Positions 16,546 to 24,064 of a stretch of DNA of 64,000 bases are shown here, in pieces. The notes under the pieces were generated by a model that saw nothing but the letters and a program-made list of their open reading frames with translations, was not told the DNA's origin and made no database searches. How positions within the stretch are numbered: position 1 is the stretch's first letter; each line of letters begins with the position of its first letter. The DNA comes from Rhizorhapis suberifaciens. Its GTDB lineage: Bacteria > Pseudomonadota > Alphaproteobacteria > Sphingomonadales > Sphingomonadaceae. Location of the stretch: the NCBI RefSeq assembly GCF_014200045.1, contig NZ_JACHOV010000005.1:1-64000 (forward strand), given 5' to 3'. The position numbers were made by a program, and so were the translations under genes.

Positions 16546-16626
16546 CGTCTGGCTCCTTGATATGTTTTGCCCCCGGCGATGGGCGCCGAGGGCAGTGGTT
16601 GTTTAACAATGCGCGAGCGCCGTTTG

Positions 16627-16995
16627 TCAGGCGGCGACGGCATCGAACGGATCGACGTCGCGGTGGATCGGCTGCGCGCGGCCCATCCAGGGTTCGGGCC
16701 GGACGCAGCGCACCCAGTCGGCGAAGCTCGGGATGAACCCCAGATCCTCGCGAACATGCTGCTCCCCAATCAGGCGAACGGGAACGACGCGCCCCGTCGA
16801 GACGGTGATCGTCGCGCCGAAAAAGCGCTCGAGCATGAAGATGCCCTCGGCGTGATGACGCAGTGCGCGGTGCCGGAAATCCGCGGTGATCGCCTTGGAT
16901 TCATCGAACCACTGGTGGAGCGGCAGATAGTCTTCCGGCTCGCCGCCCCATTTGCGGACCGAGGAAAGCGCATGGTGATAACAATGTCCCATCAT
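16627..16995 (-). CDS. DUF6915-like protein
   Basis: 122 residues from the ATG pair at 16,995/16,992: MMGHCYHHALSSVRKWGG, then LPLHQWFDESKAITADFRHR and ALRHHAEGIFMLERFFG. The many conserved His residues (CYHHA, HQW, RHRALRHHAEG) match DUF6915 proteins of phage and plasmid origin. A metal-binding role is suggested by the His pattern but unproven. The gene starts 7 nt after the stop of the next upstream gene, so it is in one operon with it. Confidence 0.65.
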   Translation of the reverse strand: MMGHCYHHALSSVRKWGGEPEDYLPLHQWFDESKAITADFRHRALRHHAEGIFMLERFFGATITVSTGRVVPVRLIGEQHVREDLGFIPSFADWVRCVRPEPWMGRAQPIHRDVDPFDAVAA

Positions 16996-17002
16996 CGCCT
17001 CC

Positions 17003-17470
17003 TCACCATTCGTGCGCGTAGTTTTCGGACGAGGTGAACCGCTCATTATAGTCGAGCGAAATCGTCCCGGCGGTCACGTCGAACGTGAACTCGCCATAAG
17101 CCCCGTCATTATTTTCCCACCCGCAATGCGTCTGGCGGAGCAGGTCATAGGCGAGGTTCTCGATCGATTCGCTTGCCGACAGGTTATTGGCGGCTGGCTG
17201 GTCGGCACCATGGTCCAGCATCCTCACTTCAATGGTGCCGCCAGGCAATTCGGCTGGCTGATCGCCGATGAAGGCGGCGACATCCTCGATCTGGCCGCTA
17301 TCGCCATAGCCGTCGAAGGTGACGGTTACGAGCGTGAGACCCGCCGAAGCGAGGCGGGCGAACAGCCGTGCCTTGTTTTCGGGAACGAGCTTTGCGGCAT
17401 CGGCTTCCCACTGCGAAAAACGTTGCATGATTGCCGCCATGTCGATGGCGGGCTGGGTTGCGTCCGTCAT
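17003..17470 (-). CDS. DUF6878-like protein
   Basis: 155 residues from ATG 17,470; an upstream in-frame ATG at 17,491 is less likely. The sequence includes VTVTFDGYGDSGQIEDVAAF and LRQTHCGWENNDGAYGEF then FDVTAGTISLDYNERF, the hallmark of DUF6878 proteins from alphaproteobacterial plasmids. The function is unknown; an acidic beta-rich domain is apparent. It lies in an operon-like series with the DUF6915-like gene, 7 nt apart. Confidence 0.65.
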   Translation of the reverse strand: MTDATQPAIDMAAIMQRFSQWEADAAKLVPENKARLFARLASAGLTLVTVTFDGYGDSGQIEDVAAFIGDQPAELPGGTIEVRMLDHGADQPAANNLSASESIENLAYDLLRQTHCGWENNDGAYGEFTFDVTAGTISLDYNERFTSSENYAHEW

Positions 17471-17554
17471 TGCGGATCTCCTGAAAGGCAAAAGCCCGAC
17501 GCAGGGGTCGGGCTTTTGGGGATTGGTGAAAATAGGATGAATGGCGGTGCCCGA

Positions 17555-17752
17555 TCATTCTCGGAGACCACCAGAGGCGATGTCGGCGATCCATTCGGCC
17601 GCCTCGTCGAAATCGGCGTCGTCGTCCTTGACCTGCCGCGCGAGAGCGATGGCGCCGGGGCGGCCAAGCTGCCCAAGTCGCTGGAGCGCGAGCAGCAACA
17701 CAGGCGCGAGTTCATCCGGCGTCGCGGTATCGATCTGGGAAGTTCGCATCAT
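17555..17752 (-). CDS. Small hypothetical protein
   Basis: 65 residues from ATG 17,752 (or 17,749), behind an AGGAG ribosome site 7 nt upstream. The sequence MMRTSQIDTATPDELAPVLL continues to a helical, acidic C-terminus DDDADFDEAAEWIADIA. No family is recognised. It lies between the ParB-like and DUF6878-like genes on the same strand with about 85-100 nt on each side. Confidence 0.55.
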   Translation of the reverse strand: MMRTSQIDTATPDELAPVLLLALQRLGQLGRPGAIALARQVKDDDADFDEAAEWIADIASGGLRE

Positions 17753-17849
17753 TTGACTCCTGAAAATGCGAAAGCCCGACGTGAAATGCGCCGGGCTCGA
17801 ATGATGAAGGGAGGATGGACGGGGCGGCCGAAACCGCCCCGCCCGGATG

Positions 17850-19991
17850 TCAGGCCGCTGCCGCGAGGCCTTCACCGCCGTCATCGACCGGCTGCGCATC
17901 GTCATCAAGAAAGGCCGGCAGTTCGGCGGCTTCGGCCTCCCCTGCCGGATCGTCGGCAGGCGCATCGAGCAGTTCGGGCGTCCGCATCGGCTCGGGAAGC
18001 CAACCTGCGTCCTCCAGCAGCCGCTCGGCCTCGTTCGCCATGTCGCCCTTCTTGAGATGGTCGATCATCTCGGCGAACTTCGGTCCCTTGGCCTCGGCGA
18101 CGTCGGCAAGGATGCGCGGCTTGGTGACGCTGCGGAAATAGCCCTCGACCGTCGGACGCCAGCCCGCGCCGACCAGATCGAGGCCGACGGCCCGCGCGAG
18201 GACATGGCTGTGCGCGATGCGCCGCTCGACGCTATGCTTCGAGATGCGGCCATTGTCATACTTCGGCACCACCTCGTGCTGTGCGTTCAATGCCTGCGAG
18301 GCGCAATGCGCGAACAGCGCCGCCTGCTCGGCCCCGTCGAACTGTAGCAGTGCGTCCCACAGATCCTTGTCGCTGTCCGGCAGCCGGTCGGCCCAGCGCT
18401 TGTGGCGCTCAGCAATCGCCTTGGCCGGCGCGCTGTCGCGCAAGCCCGAAGGCGCGAAACCGAACGACACCTTGGTGAGCGACAGTTCCAGGCAGGATTC
18501 GCGGCTGTAGGTGTAGAAAGTGCTGAGCACGAAAGCGTGCAGCACCGCCGCGAATGCCGTGGACGGGTTCTGCGCGAAGGCATCCTGTAGGGCAAGCGTG
18601 CGCCAGGCGGTAAGCTCGGCGATGAGGCGATCGGGAAGGGGTTTGAGGATTTCACCATCCTCCTCGTCATCTCCGACAGATGCCGCGCCGATCGGCACGA
18701 CATTGGTCTCGGCCGTGCCAGCCAGCGTATCGCCTTCCTCTCCGGCAGAGGCGCCGTCGATGCCGCAAACGGCATCGGCCTCTCCGTCTTCGGCCTCGAT
18801 CACCGGCTCATCCTCGGGACGGACATAGCCGCGCTCGATGCAGAGCGATCCATCGACCTCGATCGAGACGAACACGCCGGCCCGCGCCATCTCTTGCGCG
18901 TCGAAGGTCAGCGGTCGTTCGACCAGCGCGCCGATCTCAGTGTCGATAGCGGCAATGCGCTCATGCACCTCATCCGGCACATTCGGGTCGTCGGACCATT
19001 CCGTTTCGATCTTCTCGGCCTCGGCCTCCAGTTCCGCGAGCCGCGCCTCCTCTTCGGGAGTGCGCGGGACTGACACGCCGTCAATCTCGCGCAGGCCGTC
19101 GGCAACACCCCAGGGCAGATCGACGGCGGTCGCGACCCACTTCCAGCCCTCGCCGCCGATCTTTTCACCTTCGGCCTGAAGCTTCTCGGTGACGAGCCGG
19201 TCGAGGAGGGCGGGATCGGTCAGCCAGCCGCCATCGTCATCCTCGAACAGGTCGCGCATCACGCCGCCTCCGGCTTCGACATAGGCCTCGACCCCGACGA
19301 ACCGCACCCGCTTGTCCGCAACGCGCACGCTGTTCTCGGTCAACTTCTGCCGGATGTAGGCGCCCGACCGGTTGTAGCTGTGAGCGAGCAGTTCCCAGAC
19401 CTGCTCCTGGCGCTCATGGTCGTCGGAGACGGAGAAGGCCATGAGCTGCTCCAGCGTCATGCCGTCCTCGGCATAGATCTCGTGCAGCTTGGGCGAGACC
19501 TTGGCGAGCTTCAGCCGCTGGTTCACGACCGCCGGCGTCACGAGAAAGTGCGCGGCGATCGATTCGATATCCTGGCCCTTGTCCACCATCGCCCGCATGG
19601 CGCGGAACTGGTCGAGCGGATGAAGCTGCTCGCGGAAGGTGTTTTCCGCATAGCTGTCTTCTTCGGCGGAGACGACATCATTGGCCGCCTTGACCACGCA
19701 GGGAATGGGTGCGTCCTTCGCGAGCCGCTTCTGCTTCACCAGCAGTTCGAGCGCCCGGAACCGCCGGCCACCAGCCGGCACCTCGAACTGGCCGGTCTCC
19801 TGGCCCTCCGCGTCGAGAATGGGCCGCACGTTGAGGCTCTGGAGCAGCGTGCGGCGGACGATGTCCTCCGCCAGTTCGCCGATCGATACGCCGGCCTTCA
19901 CCCGGCGGACATTGGACTGGGACAGATGCAGGCGGTCGAACGGAATGTCGCGCGAGCCGCTGAGGATGAGTTTCTGGGGCGCTTTGACCAT
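17850..19991 (-). CDS. Long ParB/RepB-like DNA-binding protein
   Basis: About 713 residues from ATG 19,991. The N-terminal 130 residues form a ParB/Srx-type nuclease domain: SNVRR at 26-30, the phosphate-binding GGRRFRA at 74-80 and ENTFREQLHP at 116-125. A KorB-like helix-turn-helix follows (AAHFLVTPAVVNQRLKLAKV), then an acidic, low-complexity middle and a C-terminal domain I do not recognise. Partition ParBs are usually 280-350 residues; this long form occurs alone, without parA, on sphingomonad plasmids and ICEs, and may regulate or anchor element DNA rather than partition it. It has a structured leader (20,003-20,048). Confidence 0.8.
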   Translation of the reverse strand: MVKAPQKLILSGSRDIPFDRLHLSQSNVRRVKAGVSIGELAEDIVRRTLLQSLNVRPILDAEGQETGQFEVPAGGRRFRALELLVKQKRLAKDAPIPCVVKAANDVVSAEEDSYAENTFREQLHPLDQFRAMRAMVDKGQDIESIAAHFLVTPAVVNQRLKLAKVSPKLHEIYAEDGMTLEQLMAFSVSDDHERQEQVWELLAHSYNRSGAYIRQKLTENSVRVADKRVRFVGVEAYVEAGGGVMRDLFEDDDGGWLTDPALLDRLVTEKLQAEGEKIGGEGWKWVATAVDLPWGVADGLREIDGVSVPRTPEEEARLAELEAEAEKIETEWSDDPNVPDEVHERIAAIDTEIGALVERPLTFDAQEMARAGVFVSIEVDGSLCIERGYVRPEDEPVIEAEDGEADAVCGIDGASAGEEGDTLAGTAETNVVPIGAASVGDDEEDGEILKPLPDRLIAELTAWRTLALQDAFAQNPSTAFAAVLHAFVLSTFYTYSRESCLELSLTKVSFGFAPSGLRDSAPAKAIAERHKRWADRLPDSDKDLWDALLQFDGAEQAALFAHCASQALNAQHEVVPKYDNGRISKHSVERRIAHSHVLARAVGLDLVGAGWRPTVEGYFRSVTKPRILADVAEAKGPKFAEMIDHLKKGDMANEAERLLEDAGWLPEPMRTPELLDAPADDPAGEAEAAELPAFLDDDAQPVDDGGEGLAAAA

Positions 19992-20002
19992 GGGGCTTCT
20001 CC

Positions 20003-20048
20003 ATGACGGGCCGCCGAGAGACTCTCTCCCGGCTTCCCAGCCCGTCAT
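20003..20048 (-). promoter_or_regulatory. Structured 5' leader of the ParB-like gene (nested double stem)
   Basis: Outer stem: ATGACGGGC (20,003-20,011) pairs perfectly with GCCCGTCAT (20,040-20,048). Inner stem: GCCGAGAGA (20,013-20,021) pairs with TCTCCCGGC (20,025-20,033), a 9-bp helix with one G-U pair in the RNA and a 3-nt loop. The ribosome site GGAGA sits at the foot of the outer stem, and the start codon follows 12 nt from the hairpin. The ardC-like gene has the same outer stem with a different but equally complementary inner stem. Confidence 0.6.
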
Positions 20049-20077
20049 GAAGCCAAGGGCTTCCCTCTTCCTCTCAG

Positions 20078-20096
20078 GGCCTGCCGCAGGCAGGCC
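20078..20096. other. Perfect 8-bp hairpin upstream of the ParB-like gene
   Basis: GGCCTGCC (20,078-20,085) and GGCAGGCC (20,089-20,096) form a perfect stem with a 3-nt loop. No T-run follows in either direction, so it is a weak candidate for a terminator. It may belong to the leader of the ParB-like message. Confidence 0.35.
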
Positions 20097-20176
20097 TTAA
20101 CGCGACCCGACGCTCCGATACCGCAGGTCGGTATCAATGCTCTTGCCATTAAGTTCGCTATTGTCCTCATTCTGCC

Positions 20177-20365
20177 GTGGAGCGAATCGAACGACAGGAA
20201 TTGTCTGCCGTCCTGCTGGCGGCGCCCGGATGGGCGCGCATCGGTCTGACGATGCCGGACGAACGGATGCGCGAGCGGGCCGCCGATGCATTGGCGGCAA
20301 CGATCATCGAAAGGCTGGACGGATTATCCCCTCCCGATGTGAACCAGCTCAACCTTCCACTGTGA
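20177..20365 (+). CDS. DUF6771-like small protein
   Basis: 62 residues: MERIERQELSAVLLAAPGWA then RIGLTMPDERMRERAADALA, ending QLNLPL. This matches the small DUF6771-type proteins seen on sphingomonad mobile DNA; the function is unknown. It is divergent from the ParB-like gene, and its 3' end overlaps the convergent small gene at 20,349-20,558 by 17 nt. Helical, no signal peptide. Confidence 0.65.
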   Translation: MERIERQELSAVLLAAPGWARIGLTMPDERMRERAADALAATIIERLDGLSPPDVNQLNLPL

Positions 20366-20558
20366 GCGGAGATGTGGGCCGCGCCGCGACGTCGAAGACG
20401 CCGCGGCGAACGTCGAAACGCTCGGAGAAAGTGACGACATTGGTGCGGCCCTCGCGATCGACCTGCGTGAAACGCAACACATCGCCTTTCAGGATTTCGA
20501 TCGTCACCGGCGGCAGCTCGTCGCGGGGATCGTGGAAGGTCATGCGGTTCTTGGGCAT
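20349..20558 (-). CDS. Small hypothetical protein
   Basis: 69 residues from ATG 20,558: MPKNRMTFHDPRDELPPVTI then EILKGDVLRFTQVDREGR and VVTFSERFDVRRGVFDV. The amino-acid use looks natural, with alternating strands, and no family is recognised. It overlaps the end of the DUF6771-like gene on the other strand. An in-frame upstream ATG at 20,585 is an alternative start. Confidence 0.5.
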   Translation of the reverse strand: MPKNRMTFHDPRDELPPVTIEILKGDVLRFTQVDREGRTNVVTFSERFDVRRGVFDVAARPTSPLTVEG

Positions 20559-20678
20559 GGGGGCGACTCCAAAACTGCGACCCATGACATAGCAGATGAT
20601 CGGTGCCGACGCTTCCCCACGGGCTACCCTTGCCTCTGTCCACAATATTGAACTATATAAGGACAAAAGGAGGCTCGC

Positions 20679-20936
20679 ATGAACAAACCGATCACGCTCA
20701 ATGTCCGGATCAGCGGCGCGCTGGGCGAGTTCGTCGCGGCCAATGTCGGCGATCAGGGCGCCTATGAGAATGTCAGCGAATATGTGCGCGACCTGATCCG
20801 ACGCGACAAGGAGAGGAGCGAGGCAGAGCAGTTTCAGCGCCTCAAAGCGGAGCTGACGCGCGCCTTTGCTGCGCCCGAAGACAGCTATGGCGCATTGGAT
20901 GCCGAGGCCGTGATCGCCCGCAATCGCCGGGCGTGA
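20679..20936 (+). CDS. ParD-like antitoxin (ribbon-helix-helix)
   Basis: 85 residues. The N-terminus ITLNVRISGALGEFVAANVG gives the RHH strand and helix 1, and ENVSEYVRDLIRRDKERSE gives helix 2, as in ParD/CC2985-type antitoxins. The C-terminal tail should wrap the toxin. AAAGGAGG precedes ATG 20,679 closely. The gene ends one base before the toxin start, the usual antitoxin-first order, so the pair is one autoregulated operon that stabilises the element. Confidence 0.85.
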   Translation: MNKPITLNVRISGALGEFVAANVGDQGAYENVSEYVRDLIRRDKERSEAEQFQRLKAELTRAFAAPEDSYGALDAEAVIARNRRA

Positions 20937-20937
20937 C

Positions 20938-21252
20938 ATGACGGCATTTCGCGTTTCGGCGATCGCGAGCCAGCGGCTCGACGAGATTTTTGTCTATACC
21001 CGCGACACATGGGGCCAAGAGCAGGCCGAAACCTTTATCCGCGGTCTGTTTGCCTGCTTCGACCGGATCGCGCGCCGCGAATTGCTCTGGCGCGTGATAC
21101 CGGCCGAATTCGACGTCGACGGCTATTATTGCCGCCACGAACATCACTATGTCTATTGGCGGTTGCTCGCCGACGGCGCTGTCGGGATCGTCACCATCCT
21201 GCACGAACGCATGCACCAGATGGACCGTTTCCGCGAAGATGATGGCGCCTGA
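20938..21252 (+). CDS. RelE/ParE-family toxin
   Basis: 104 residues: ASQRLDEIFVYTRDTWGQEQ (helix 1), then a central RRELLWRVIPAEFDVDGYYC strand pair and HHYVYWRLLADGAVGIVTIL HER, the ParE/RelE-fold core ending with HERMHQMDRF. ParE toxins poison DNA gyrase, while RelE forms cut mRNA; which applies here cannot be read. Downstream of and coupled to the ParD-like gene. Confidence 0.85.
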   Translation: MTAFRVSAIASQRLDEIFVYTRDTWGQEQAETFIRGLFACFDRIARRELLWRVIPAEFDVDGYYCRHEHHYVYWRLLADGAVGIVTILHERMHQMDRFREDDGA

Positions 21253-21261
21253 GATCGCCGG

Positions 21262-21675
21262 TCAGCGATCGCGTGAAAGCGTGCTCGCGCCCGGCGCCGA
21301 TCCCCGGTGGAGGATCCGTTCGCCCTCGACCAGCGACCCAGCACGGGAGGCCGCCTCGGCATAGGCCGAGAGCGGAAACCTGCCCTCGAAGAGGGTATCG
21401 CGCTCGATGCCGAGACCGAAGGGAAGCTGGATTGATTCCAGTTCCTCCAGCGCAAAGCTCCCCAGCTCCGGACAGCCGAAACCGAGATCGGCGAGGCCGA
21501 AGAGAATCCCGTCCTCATCCAGCTCCGTGGCGAGCCAGGTGGCGGGGCCAAGGGGATTGAAGAAACGGACCACCGGCACCGGGTCGGGTGCGGGTTCACC
21601 GCGGCGGAGCGCCTCGCAGCGGGCGCGGTGGTTGGCGCGCAGTTGGTCGCGCAATTCTTGTGTGAGGAGGATCAT
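21262..21675 (-). CDS. DUF2958 domain-containing protein
   Basis: 137 residues: MILLTQELRDQLRANHRARC, PVVRFFNPLGPATWLATELD, then GILFGLADLGFGCPELGSFA and FEGRFPLSAYAEAA. This is the DUF2958 pattern found next to antirestriction and conjugation genes on plasmids. The function is unknown. Its ATG overlaps the stop of the ardC-like gene (ATGA, 21,672-21,675), so the two are translationally coupled. Confidence 0.85.
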   Translation of the reverse strand: MILLTQELRDQLRANHRARCEALRRGEPAPDPVPVVRFFNPLGPATWLATELDEDGILFGLADLGFGCPELGSFALEELESIQLPFGLGIERDTLFEGRFPLSAYAEAASRAGSLVEGERILHRGSAPGASTLSRDR

Positions 21676-22574
21676 GCCGCCAACTCCTCCGCCTGGGGCT
21701 GCTGGGCATGCATCCAGTCGGCGGCAGCCTGTGCCTTGCTGGCCGCGGTGAAGATGGCGCGTGCGTCATCTTTTAGCGCTCGCAACCACGAGGCAACGTA
21801 AGCGGCGTGGTCGGGACGCGGGTGATGGGCGATGCCGAGGTCGGCGAGGACAAACGAAGCGGTCAGTTCGGCGCAAATCTCCTCGATTGCGAGACTGTCG
21901 CGCTTGAAGCGCTCCTTGAAGTTGCGATCGAGCCGGTGTTCCGCCCCGACCGCATGGGCAGCTTCATGTAACAGCGTGGCCGTGAAATGGGTGGCATCCT
22001 CGAACGCCGAGAAGGGTGGCATGAAAATCTGATCGAGATCGATGCGGTAATGCGCGTCGTATGCACCGTATGTGACGGGAATGCGCAAGGCGTCGAAGAA
22101 GGCATCGGCGTGCGTAAATCGTTCGTTCTCGGGCAGAACTACGACTGGAGCCGGCTCATATCCATCCACTTGGGCGAGGTTGAACACGGTGAAGGCGCGA
22201 GCGAACATACGTCCTGGCCCTGCTTCGCCATCGTCATGGTCGTCGTCGGCACGCGACGCAGCCTGCTTCCAGAACACGACCGTGGTGCCACGCTCTCCCT
22301 TGCGCACCTGGGCGCCGAGCGAAGCCCATTGACGGTAGGTGCCCCACAGGCCACTGGAATATGCGCTGGCTTCCGCGGCGATCCACAGCGCCAGCACGTT
22401 GACGCCTCGGTACTTCCTGCGAGAGATCACGTTCTGCGGCCTGGTAACGGCTGTGCCATCGTGATGCCAGGGCATACGCCAGTCTCCGGCGCCGGCTTCG
22501 ATGGCGGAAATTATCTCGGCGGTGATGCGCGAATAGACGTCGGCACGCGCGGCCGATCCGTTGGTTCGGGTCAT
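21672..22574 (-). CDS. ArdC-like antirestriction protein (zincin-like metallopeptidase)
   Basis: 300 residues from ATG 22,574. The N-terminal ssDNA-binding domain (DUF1738) shows DWRMPWHHDG, YRGVNVLALW, YRQWASLGAQVRKGERG and VVFWK. The C-terminal zincin domain has the HEAAH metal site in LLHEAAHAVGAEHRLDRNF. ArdC proteins bind single-stranded DNA and protect incoming plasmid DNA from restriction. It forms a two-gene operon with the DUF2958 gene. The 5' leader (22,587-22,630) contains the same nested hairpin as that of the ParB-like gene. Confidence 0.88.
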   Translation of the reverse strand: MTRTNGSAARADVYSRITAEIISAIEAGAGDWRMPWHHDGTAVTRPQNVISRRKYRGVNVLALWIAAEASAYSSGLWGTYRQWASLGAQVRKGERGTTVVFWKQAASRADDDHDDGEAGPGRMFARAFTVFNLAQVDGYEPAPVVVLPENERFTHADAFFDALRIPVTYGAYDAHYRIDLDQIFMPPFSAFEDATHFTATLLHEAAHAVGAEHRLDRNFKERFKRDSLAIEEICAELTASFVLADLGIAHHPRPDHAAYVASWLRALKDDARAIFTAASKAQAAADWMHAQQPQAEELAA

Positions 22575-22586
22575 GGCAGGTCTCCA

Positions 22587-22630
22587 TGACGGGCCGACGG
22601 CGAGCCTCTCTCGCCGTGCTAAACCCGTCA
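22587..22630 (-). promoter_or_regulatory. Structured 5' leader of the ardC-like gene (nested double stem)
   Basis: Outer stem: TGACGGG (22,587-22,593) pairs perfectly with CCCGTCA (22,624-22,630). Inner stem: ACGGCGAG (22,597-22,604) pairs perfectly with CTCGCCGT (22,610-22,617) around a 5-nt loop. GGAGACC lies at the foot of the outer stem, and the ATG follows 13 nt downstream of it. Further upstream AGAGGGAGAG (22,656-22,647, minus sense) is shared with the methyltransferase/helicase leader. Confidence 0.6.
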
Positions 22631-22656
22631 CGGCCAACCGGCCGCACTCTCCCTCT

Positions 22657-22889
22657 GGCGGGGCGTTACGGGGCGGCAGCCCCGTTCGAAGGGGTCCGGG
22701 GAGACGAGGAACGCGGCTCACCGGCAGGGGAAGACATTCCCCTCCAGACTCAGAAAGACCTTCGCCAAGGAACGCGATTCAACGCCAGATTTGGAGGGGT
22801 CGGTGGTCGCCCGGTGGTCGCCCGCAGCGTTCGGCGCGAATTGGAGGCTCTTACGAACCCCTCTAATCCACTGATTTTCTTAGGAAAAC
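22657..22889. other. Intergenic junction between the mobile block and the tRNA-Gly gene
   Basis: No gene is apparent in these 233 bp. Two tandem copies of GGTGGTCGCCC occur near 22,802-22,823. The stretch directly touching the tRNA 3' end is AT-richer (TGATTTTCTTAGGAAAACT). A recombination site would be expected at the tRNA edge, but no second copy of the tRNA 3' end was noticed elsewhere in the window, and no integrase gene is present. Confidence 0.45.
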
Positions 22890-22964
22890 TGGAGCGGGCG
22901 AAGGGATTCGAACCCTCGACCCCAACCTTGGCAAGGTTGTGCTCTACCCCTGAGCTACGCCCGC
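22890..22964 (-). tRNA. tRNA-Gly (anticodon GCC)
   Basis: On the minus strand the 75-nt sequence has a perfect 7-bp acceptor stem GCGGGCG/CGCCCGC, a D arm with GCTCAGGGGTAGAGC, the anticodon arm CAACCTTGCCAAGGTTG with anticodon GCC, the T arm with GGTTCGAATCC, discriminator T and an encoded CCA. Its 3' end faces the mobile-type block to the left, the usual arrangement for island insertion at a tRNA gene. Confidence 0.96.
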
Positions 22965-23137
22965 TCTGGCGGCCAGCAGCGTTAGCTCACTGGCAGGTGA
23001 GGCGCGGCAACTAGCATCGGTTTAGGACATCGGCAAGCCCCTTTCGGCCTTTTCTCAAACAATTTGTTTTGCCCGTTGCGGAAGCGAAGCGGAGTCCCAC
23101 ATAATGTGCTATTCACGTTGGTGGCAGGAGACGATCA

Positions 23138-24049
23138 TTGGCGACGCTGGGACTAAGCGAGGCTGAAAAGACGGCGGTTGAGGCATTCAGGCGAGACGTT
23201 GTCGAGCCATCCATGACGCAATTGGTCATTGTCGATTTCTGGGCGGAATGGTGCGGTCCTTGCAAGCAGCTCTCCCCGGTCATTGAGAAGATCGCCACCG
23301 AATATGCGTCCAAGGGTGTGAAGCTGGTCAAAATCAACGTCGATGAAAATCGCTTTATCGCCAACCAGTTCCGGGTGCAGTCCATCCCAACCGTTTATGC
23401 GCTGTTCCAGGGCCAACCCGTAGCCGACCTGACTTCCGCACGCACCGAAGGCCAATATCGACAGATGCTGGACCAGCTACTGGGCCAGCTGCCGGTTCAG
23501 TCGCCCGAAAAGAGCGCCGCTGAGCAGATCGCGCCGCTGCTGGCCATGGGCGAGGAGGTGCTCGCCAATGGGGACGCCCAACGCGCGCTCAGCATTTTTA
23601 CCCAGATCATCGAAATGGCGCCGGGCAATGCTGAAGCACAGGCGGGTCAACTCCGCGCTCTGGTAGCGATGGGTGAGATCAGTGAAGCCGAACTGATCTA
23701 CGCCGAGCTGCCCGAGGATATGAAGAAGAACGCCGCGATGGGACGGGTGCGATCGGCCCTGGATCTGGCGCAGGCCGCCAAACCGATCGACAATCTTGCC
23801 GAGCTCCAACAGCGGGTCGCCTCCAATCCGGACGATCACGCCGCGCGGTTCGAACTGGCGGGCGGATTGATGGCGCAGGGCGACAATGACGGCGCGGCCA
23901 ATGCGCTACTGGAAATCATCCGCCGCGATAGGGATTGGAATGATGCCGCCGCACGTGGCCAGCTTCTCAAGCTATTCGAAGTTGTGGGCCTGGAAGATCC
24001 CTGGGTTTCCGCTCAGCGCCGTCGCCTTTCCGCTATCCTTTTCGGCTGA
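23138..24049 (+). CDS. Thioredoxin-domain chaperone-like protein (CnoX/YbbN family)
   Basis: 303 residues. The N-terminal thioredoxin domain (residues 10-120) has the active-site motif WCGPCK at about 38-43 and the cis-Pro in QSIPTVYALF. The rest is a helical TPR-like region (ALSIFTQIIEMAPGNAEAQAG and similar), as in YbbN/CnoX, which protects proteins during bleach or heat stress; unlike E. coli CnoX the CxxC is intact here. The start is TTG 23,138 behind GGCAGGAG. It heads a short operon with the LON-domain and Trm112 genes. Confidence 0.88.
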   Translation: MATLGLSEAEKTAVEAFRRDVVEPSMTQLVIVDFWAEWCGPCKQLSPVIEKIATEYASKGVKLVKINVDENRFIANQFRVQSIPTVYALFQGQPVADLTSARTEGQYRQMLDQLLGQLPVQSPEKSAAEQIAPLLAMGEEVLANGDAQRALSIFTQIIEMAPGNAEAQAGQLRALVAMGEISEAELIYAELPEDMKKNAAMGRVRSALDLAQAAKPIDNLAELQQRVASNPDDHAARFELAGGLMAQGDNDGAANALLEIIRRDRDWNDAAARGQLLKLFEVVGLEDPWVSAQRRRLSAILFG

Positions 24050-24064
24050 TCGAACGCCGCTCCC

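Noticed and set aside
20078-20096. Hairpin as a strong intrinsic terminator
   Set aside because: There is no T-run on either strand; it is kept only as an unassigned hairpin.
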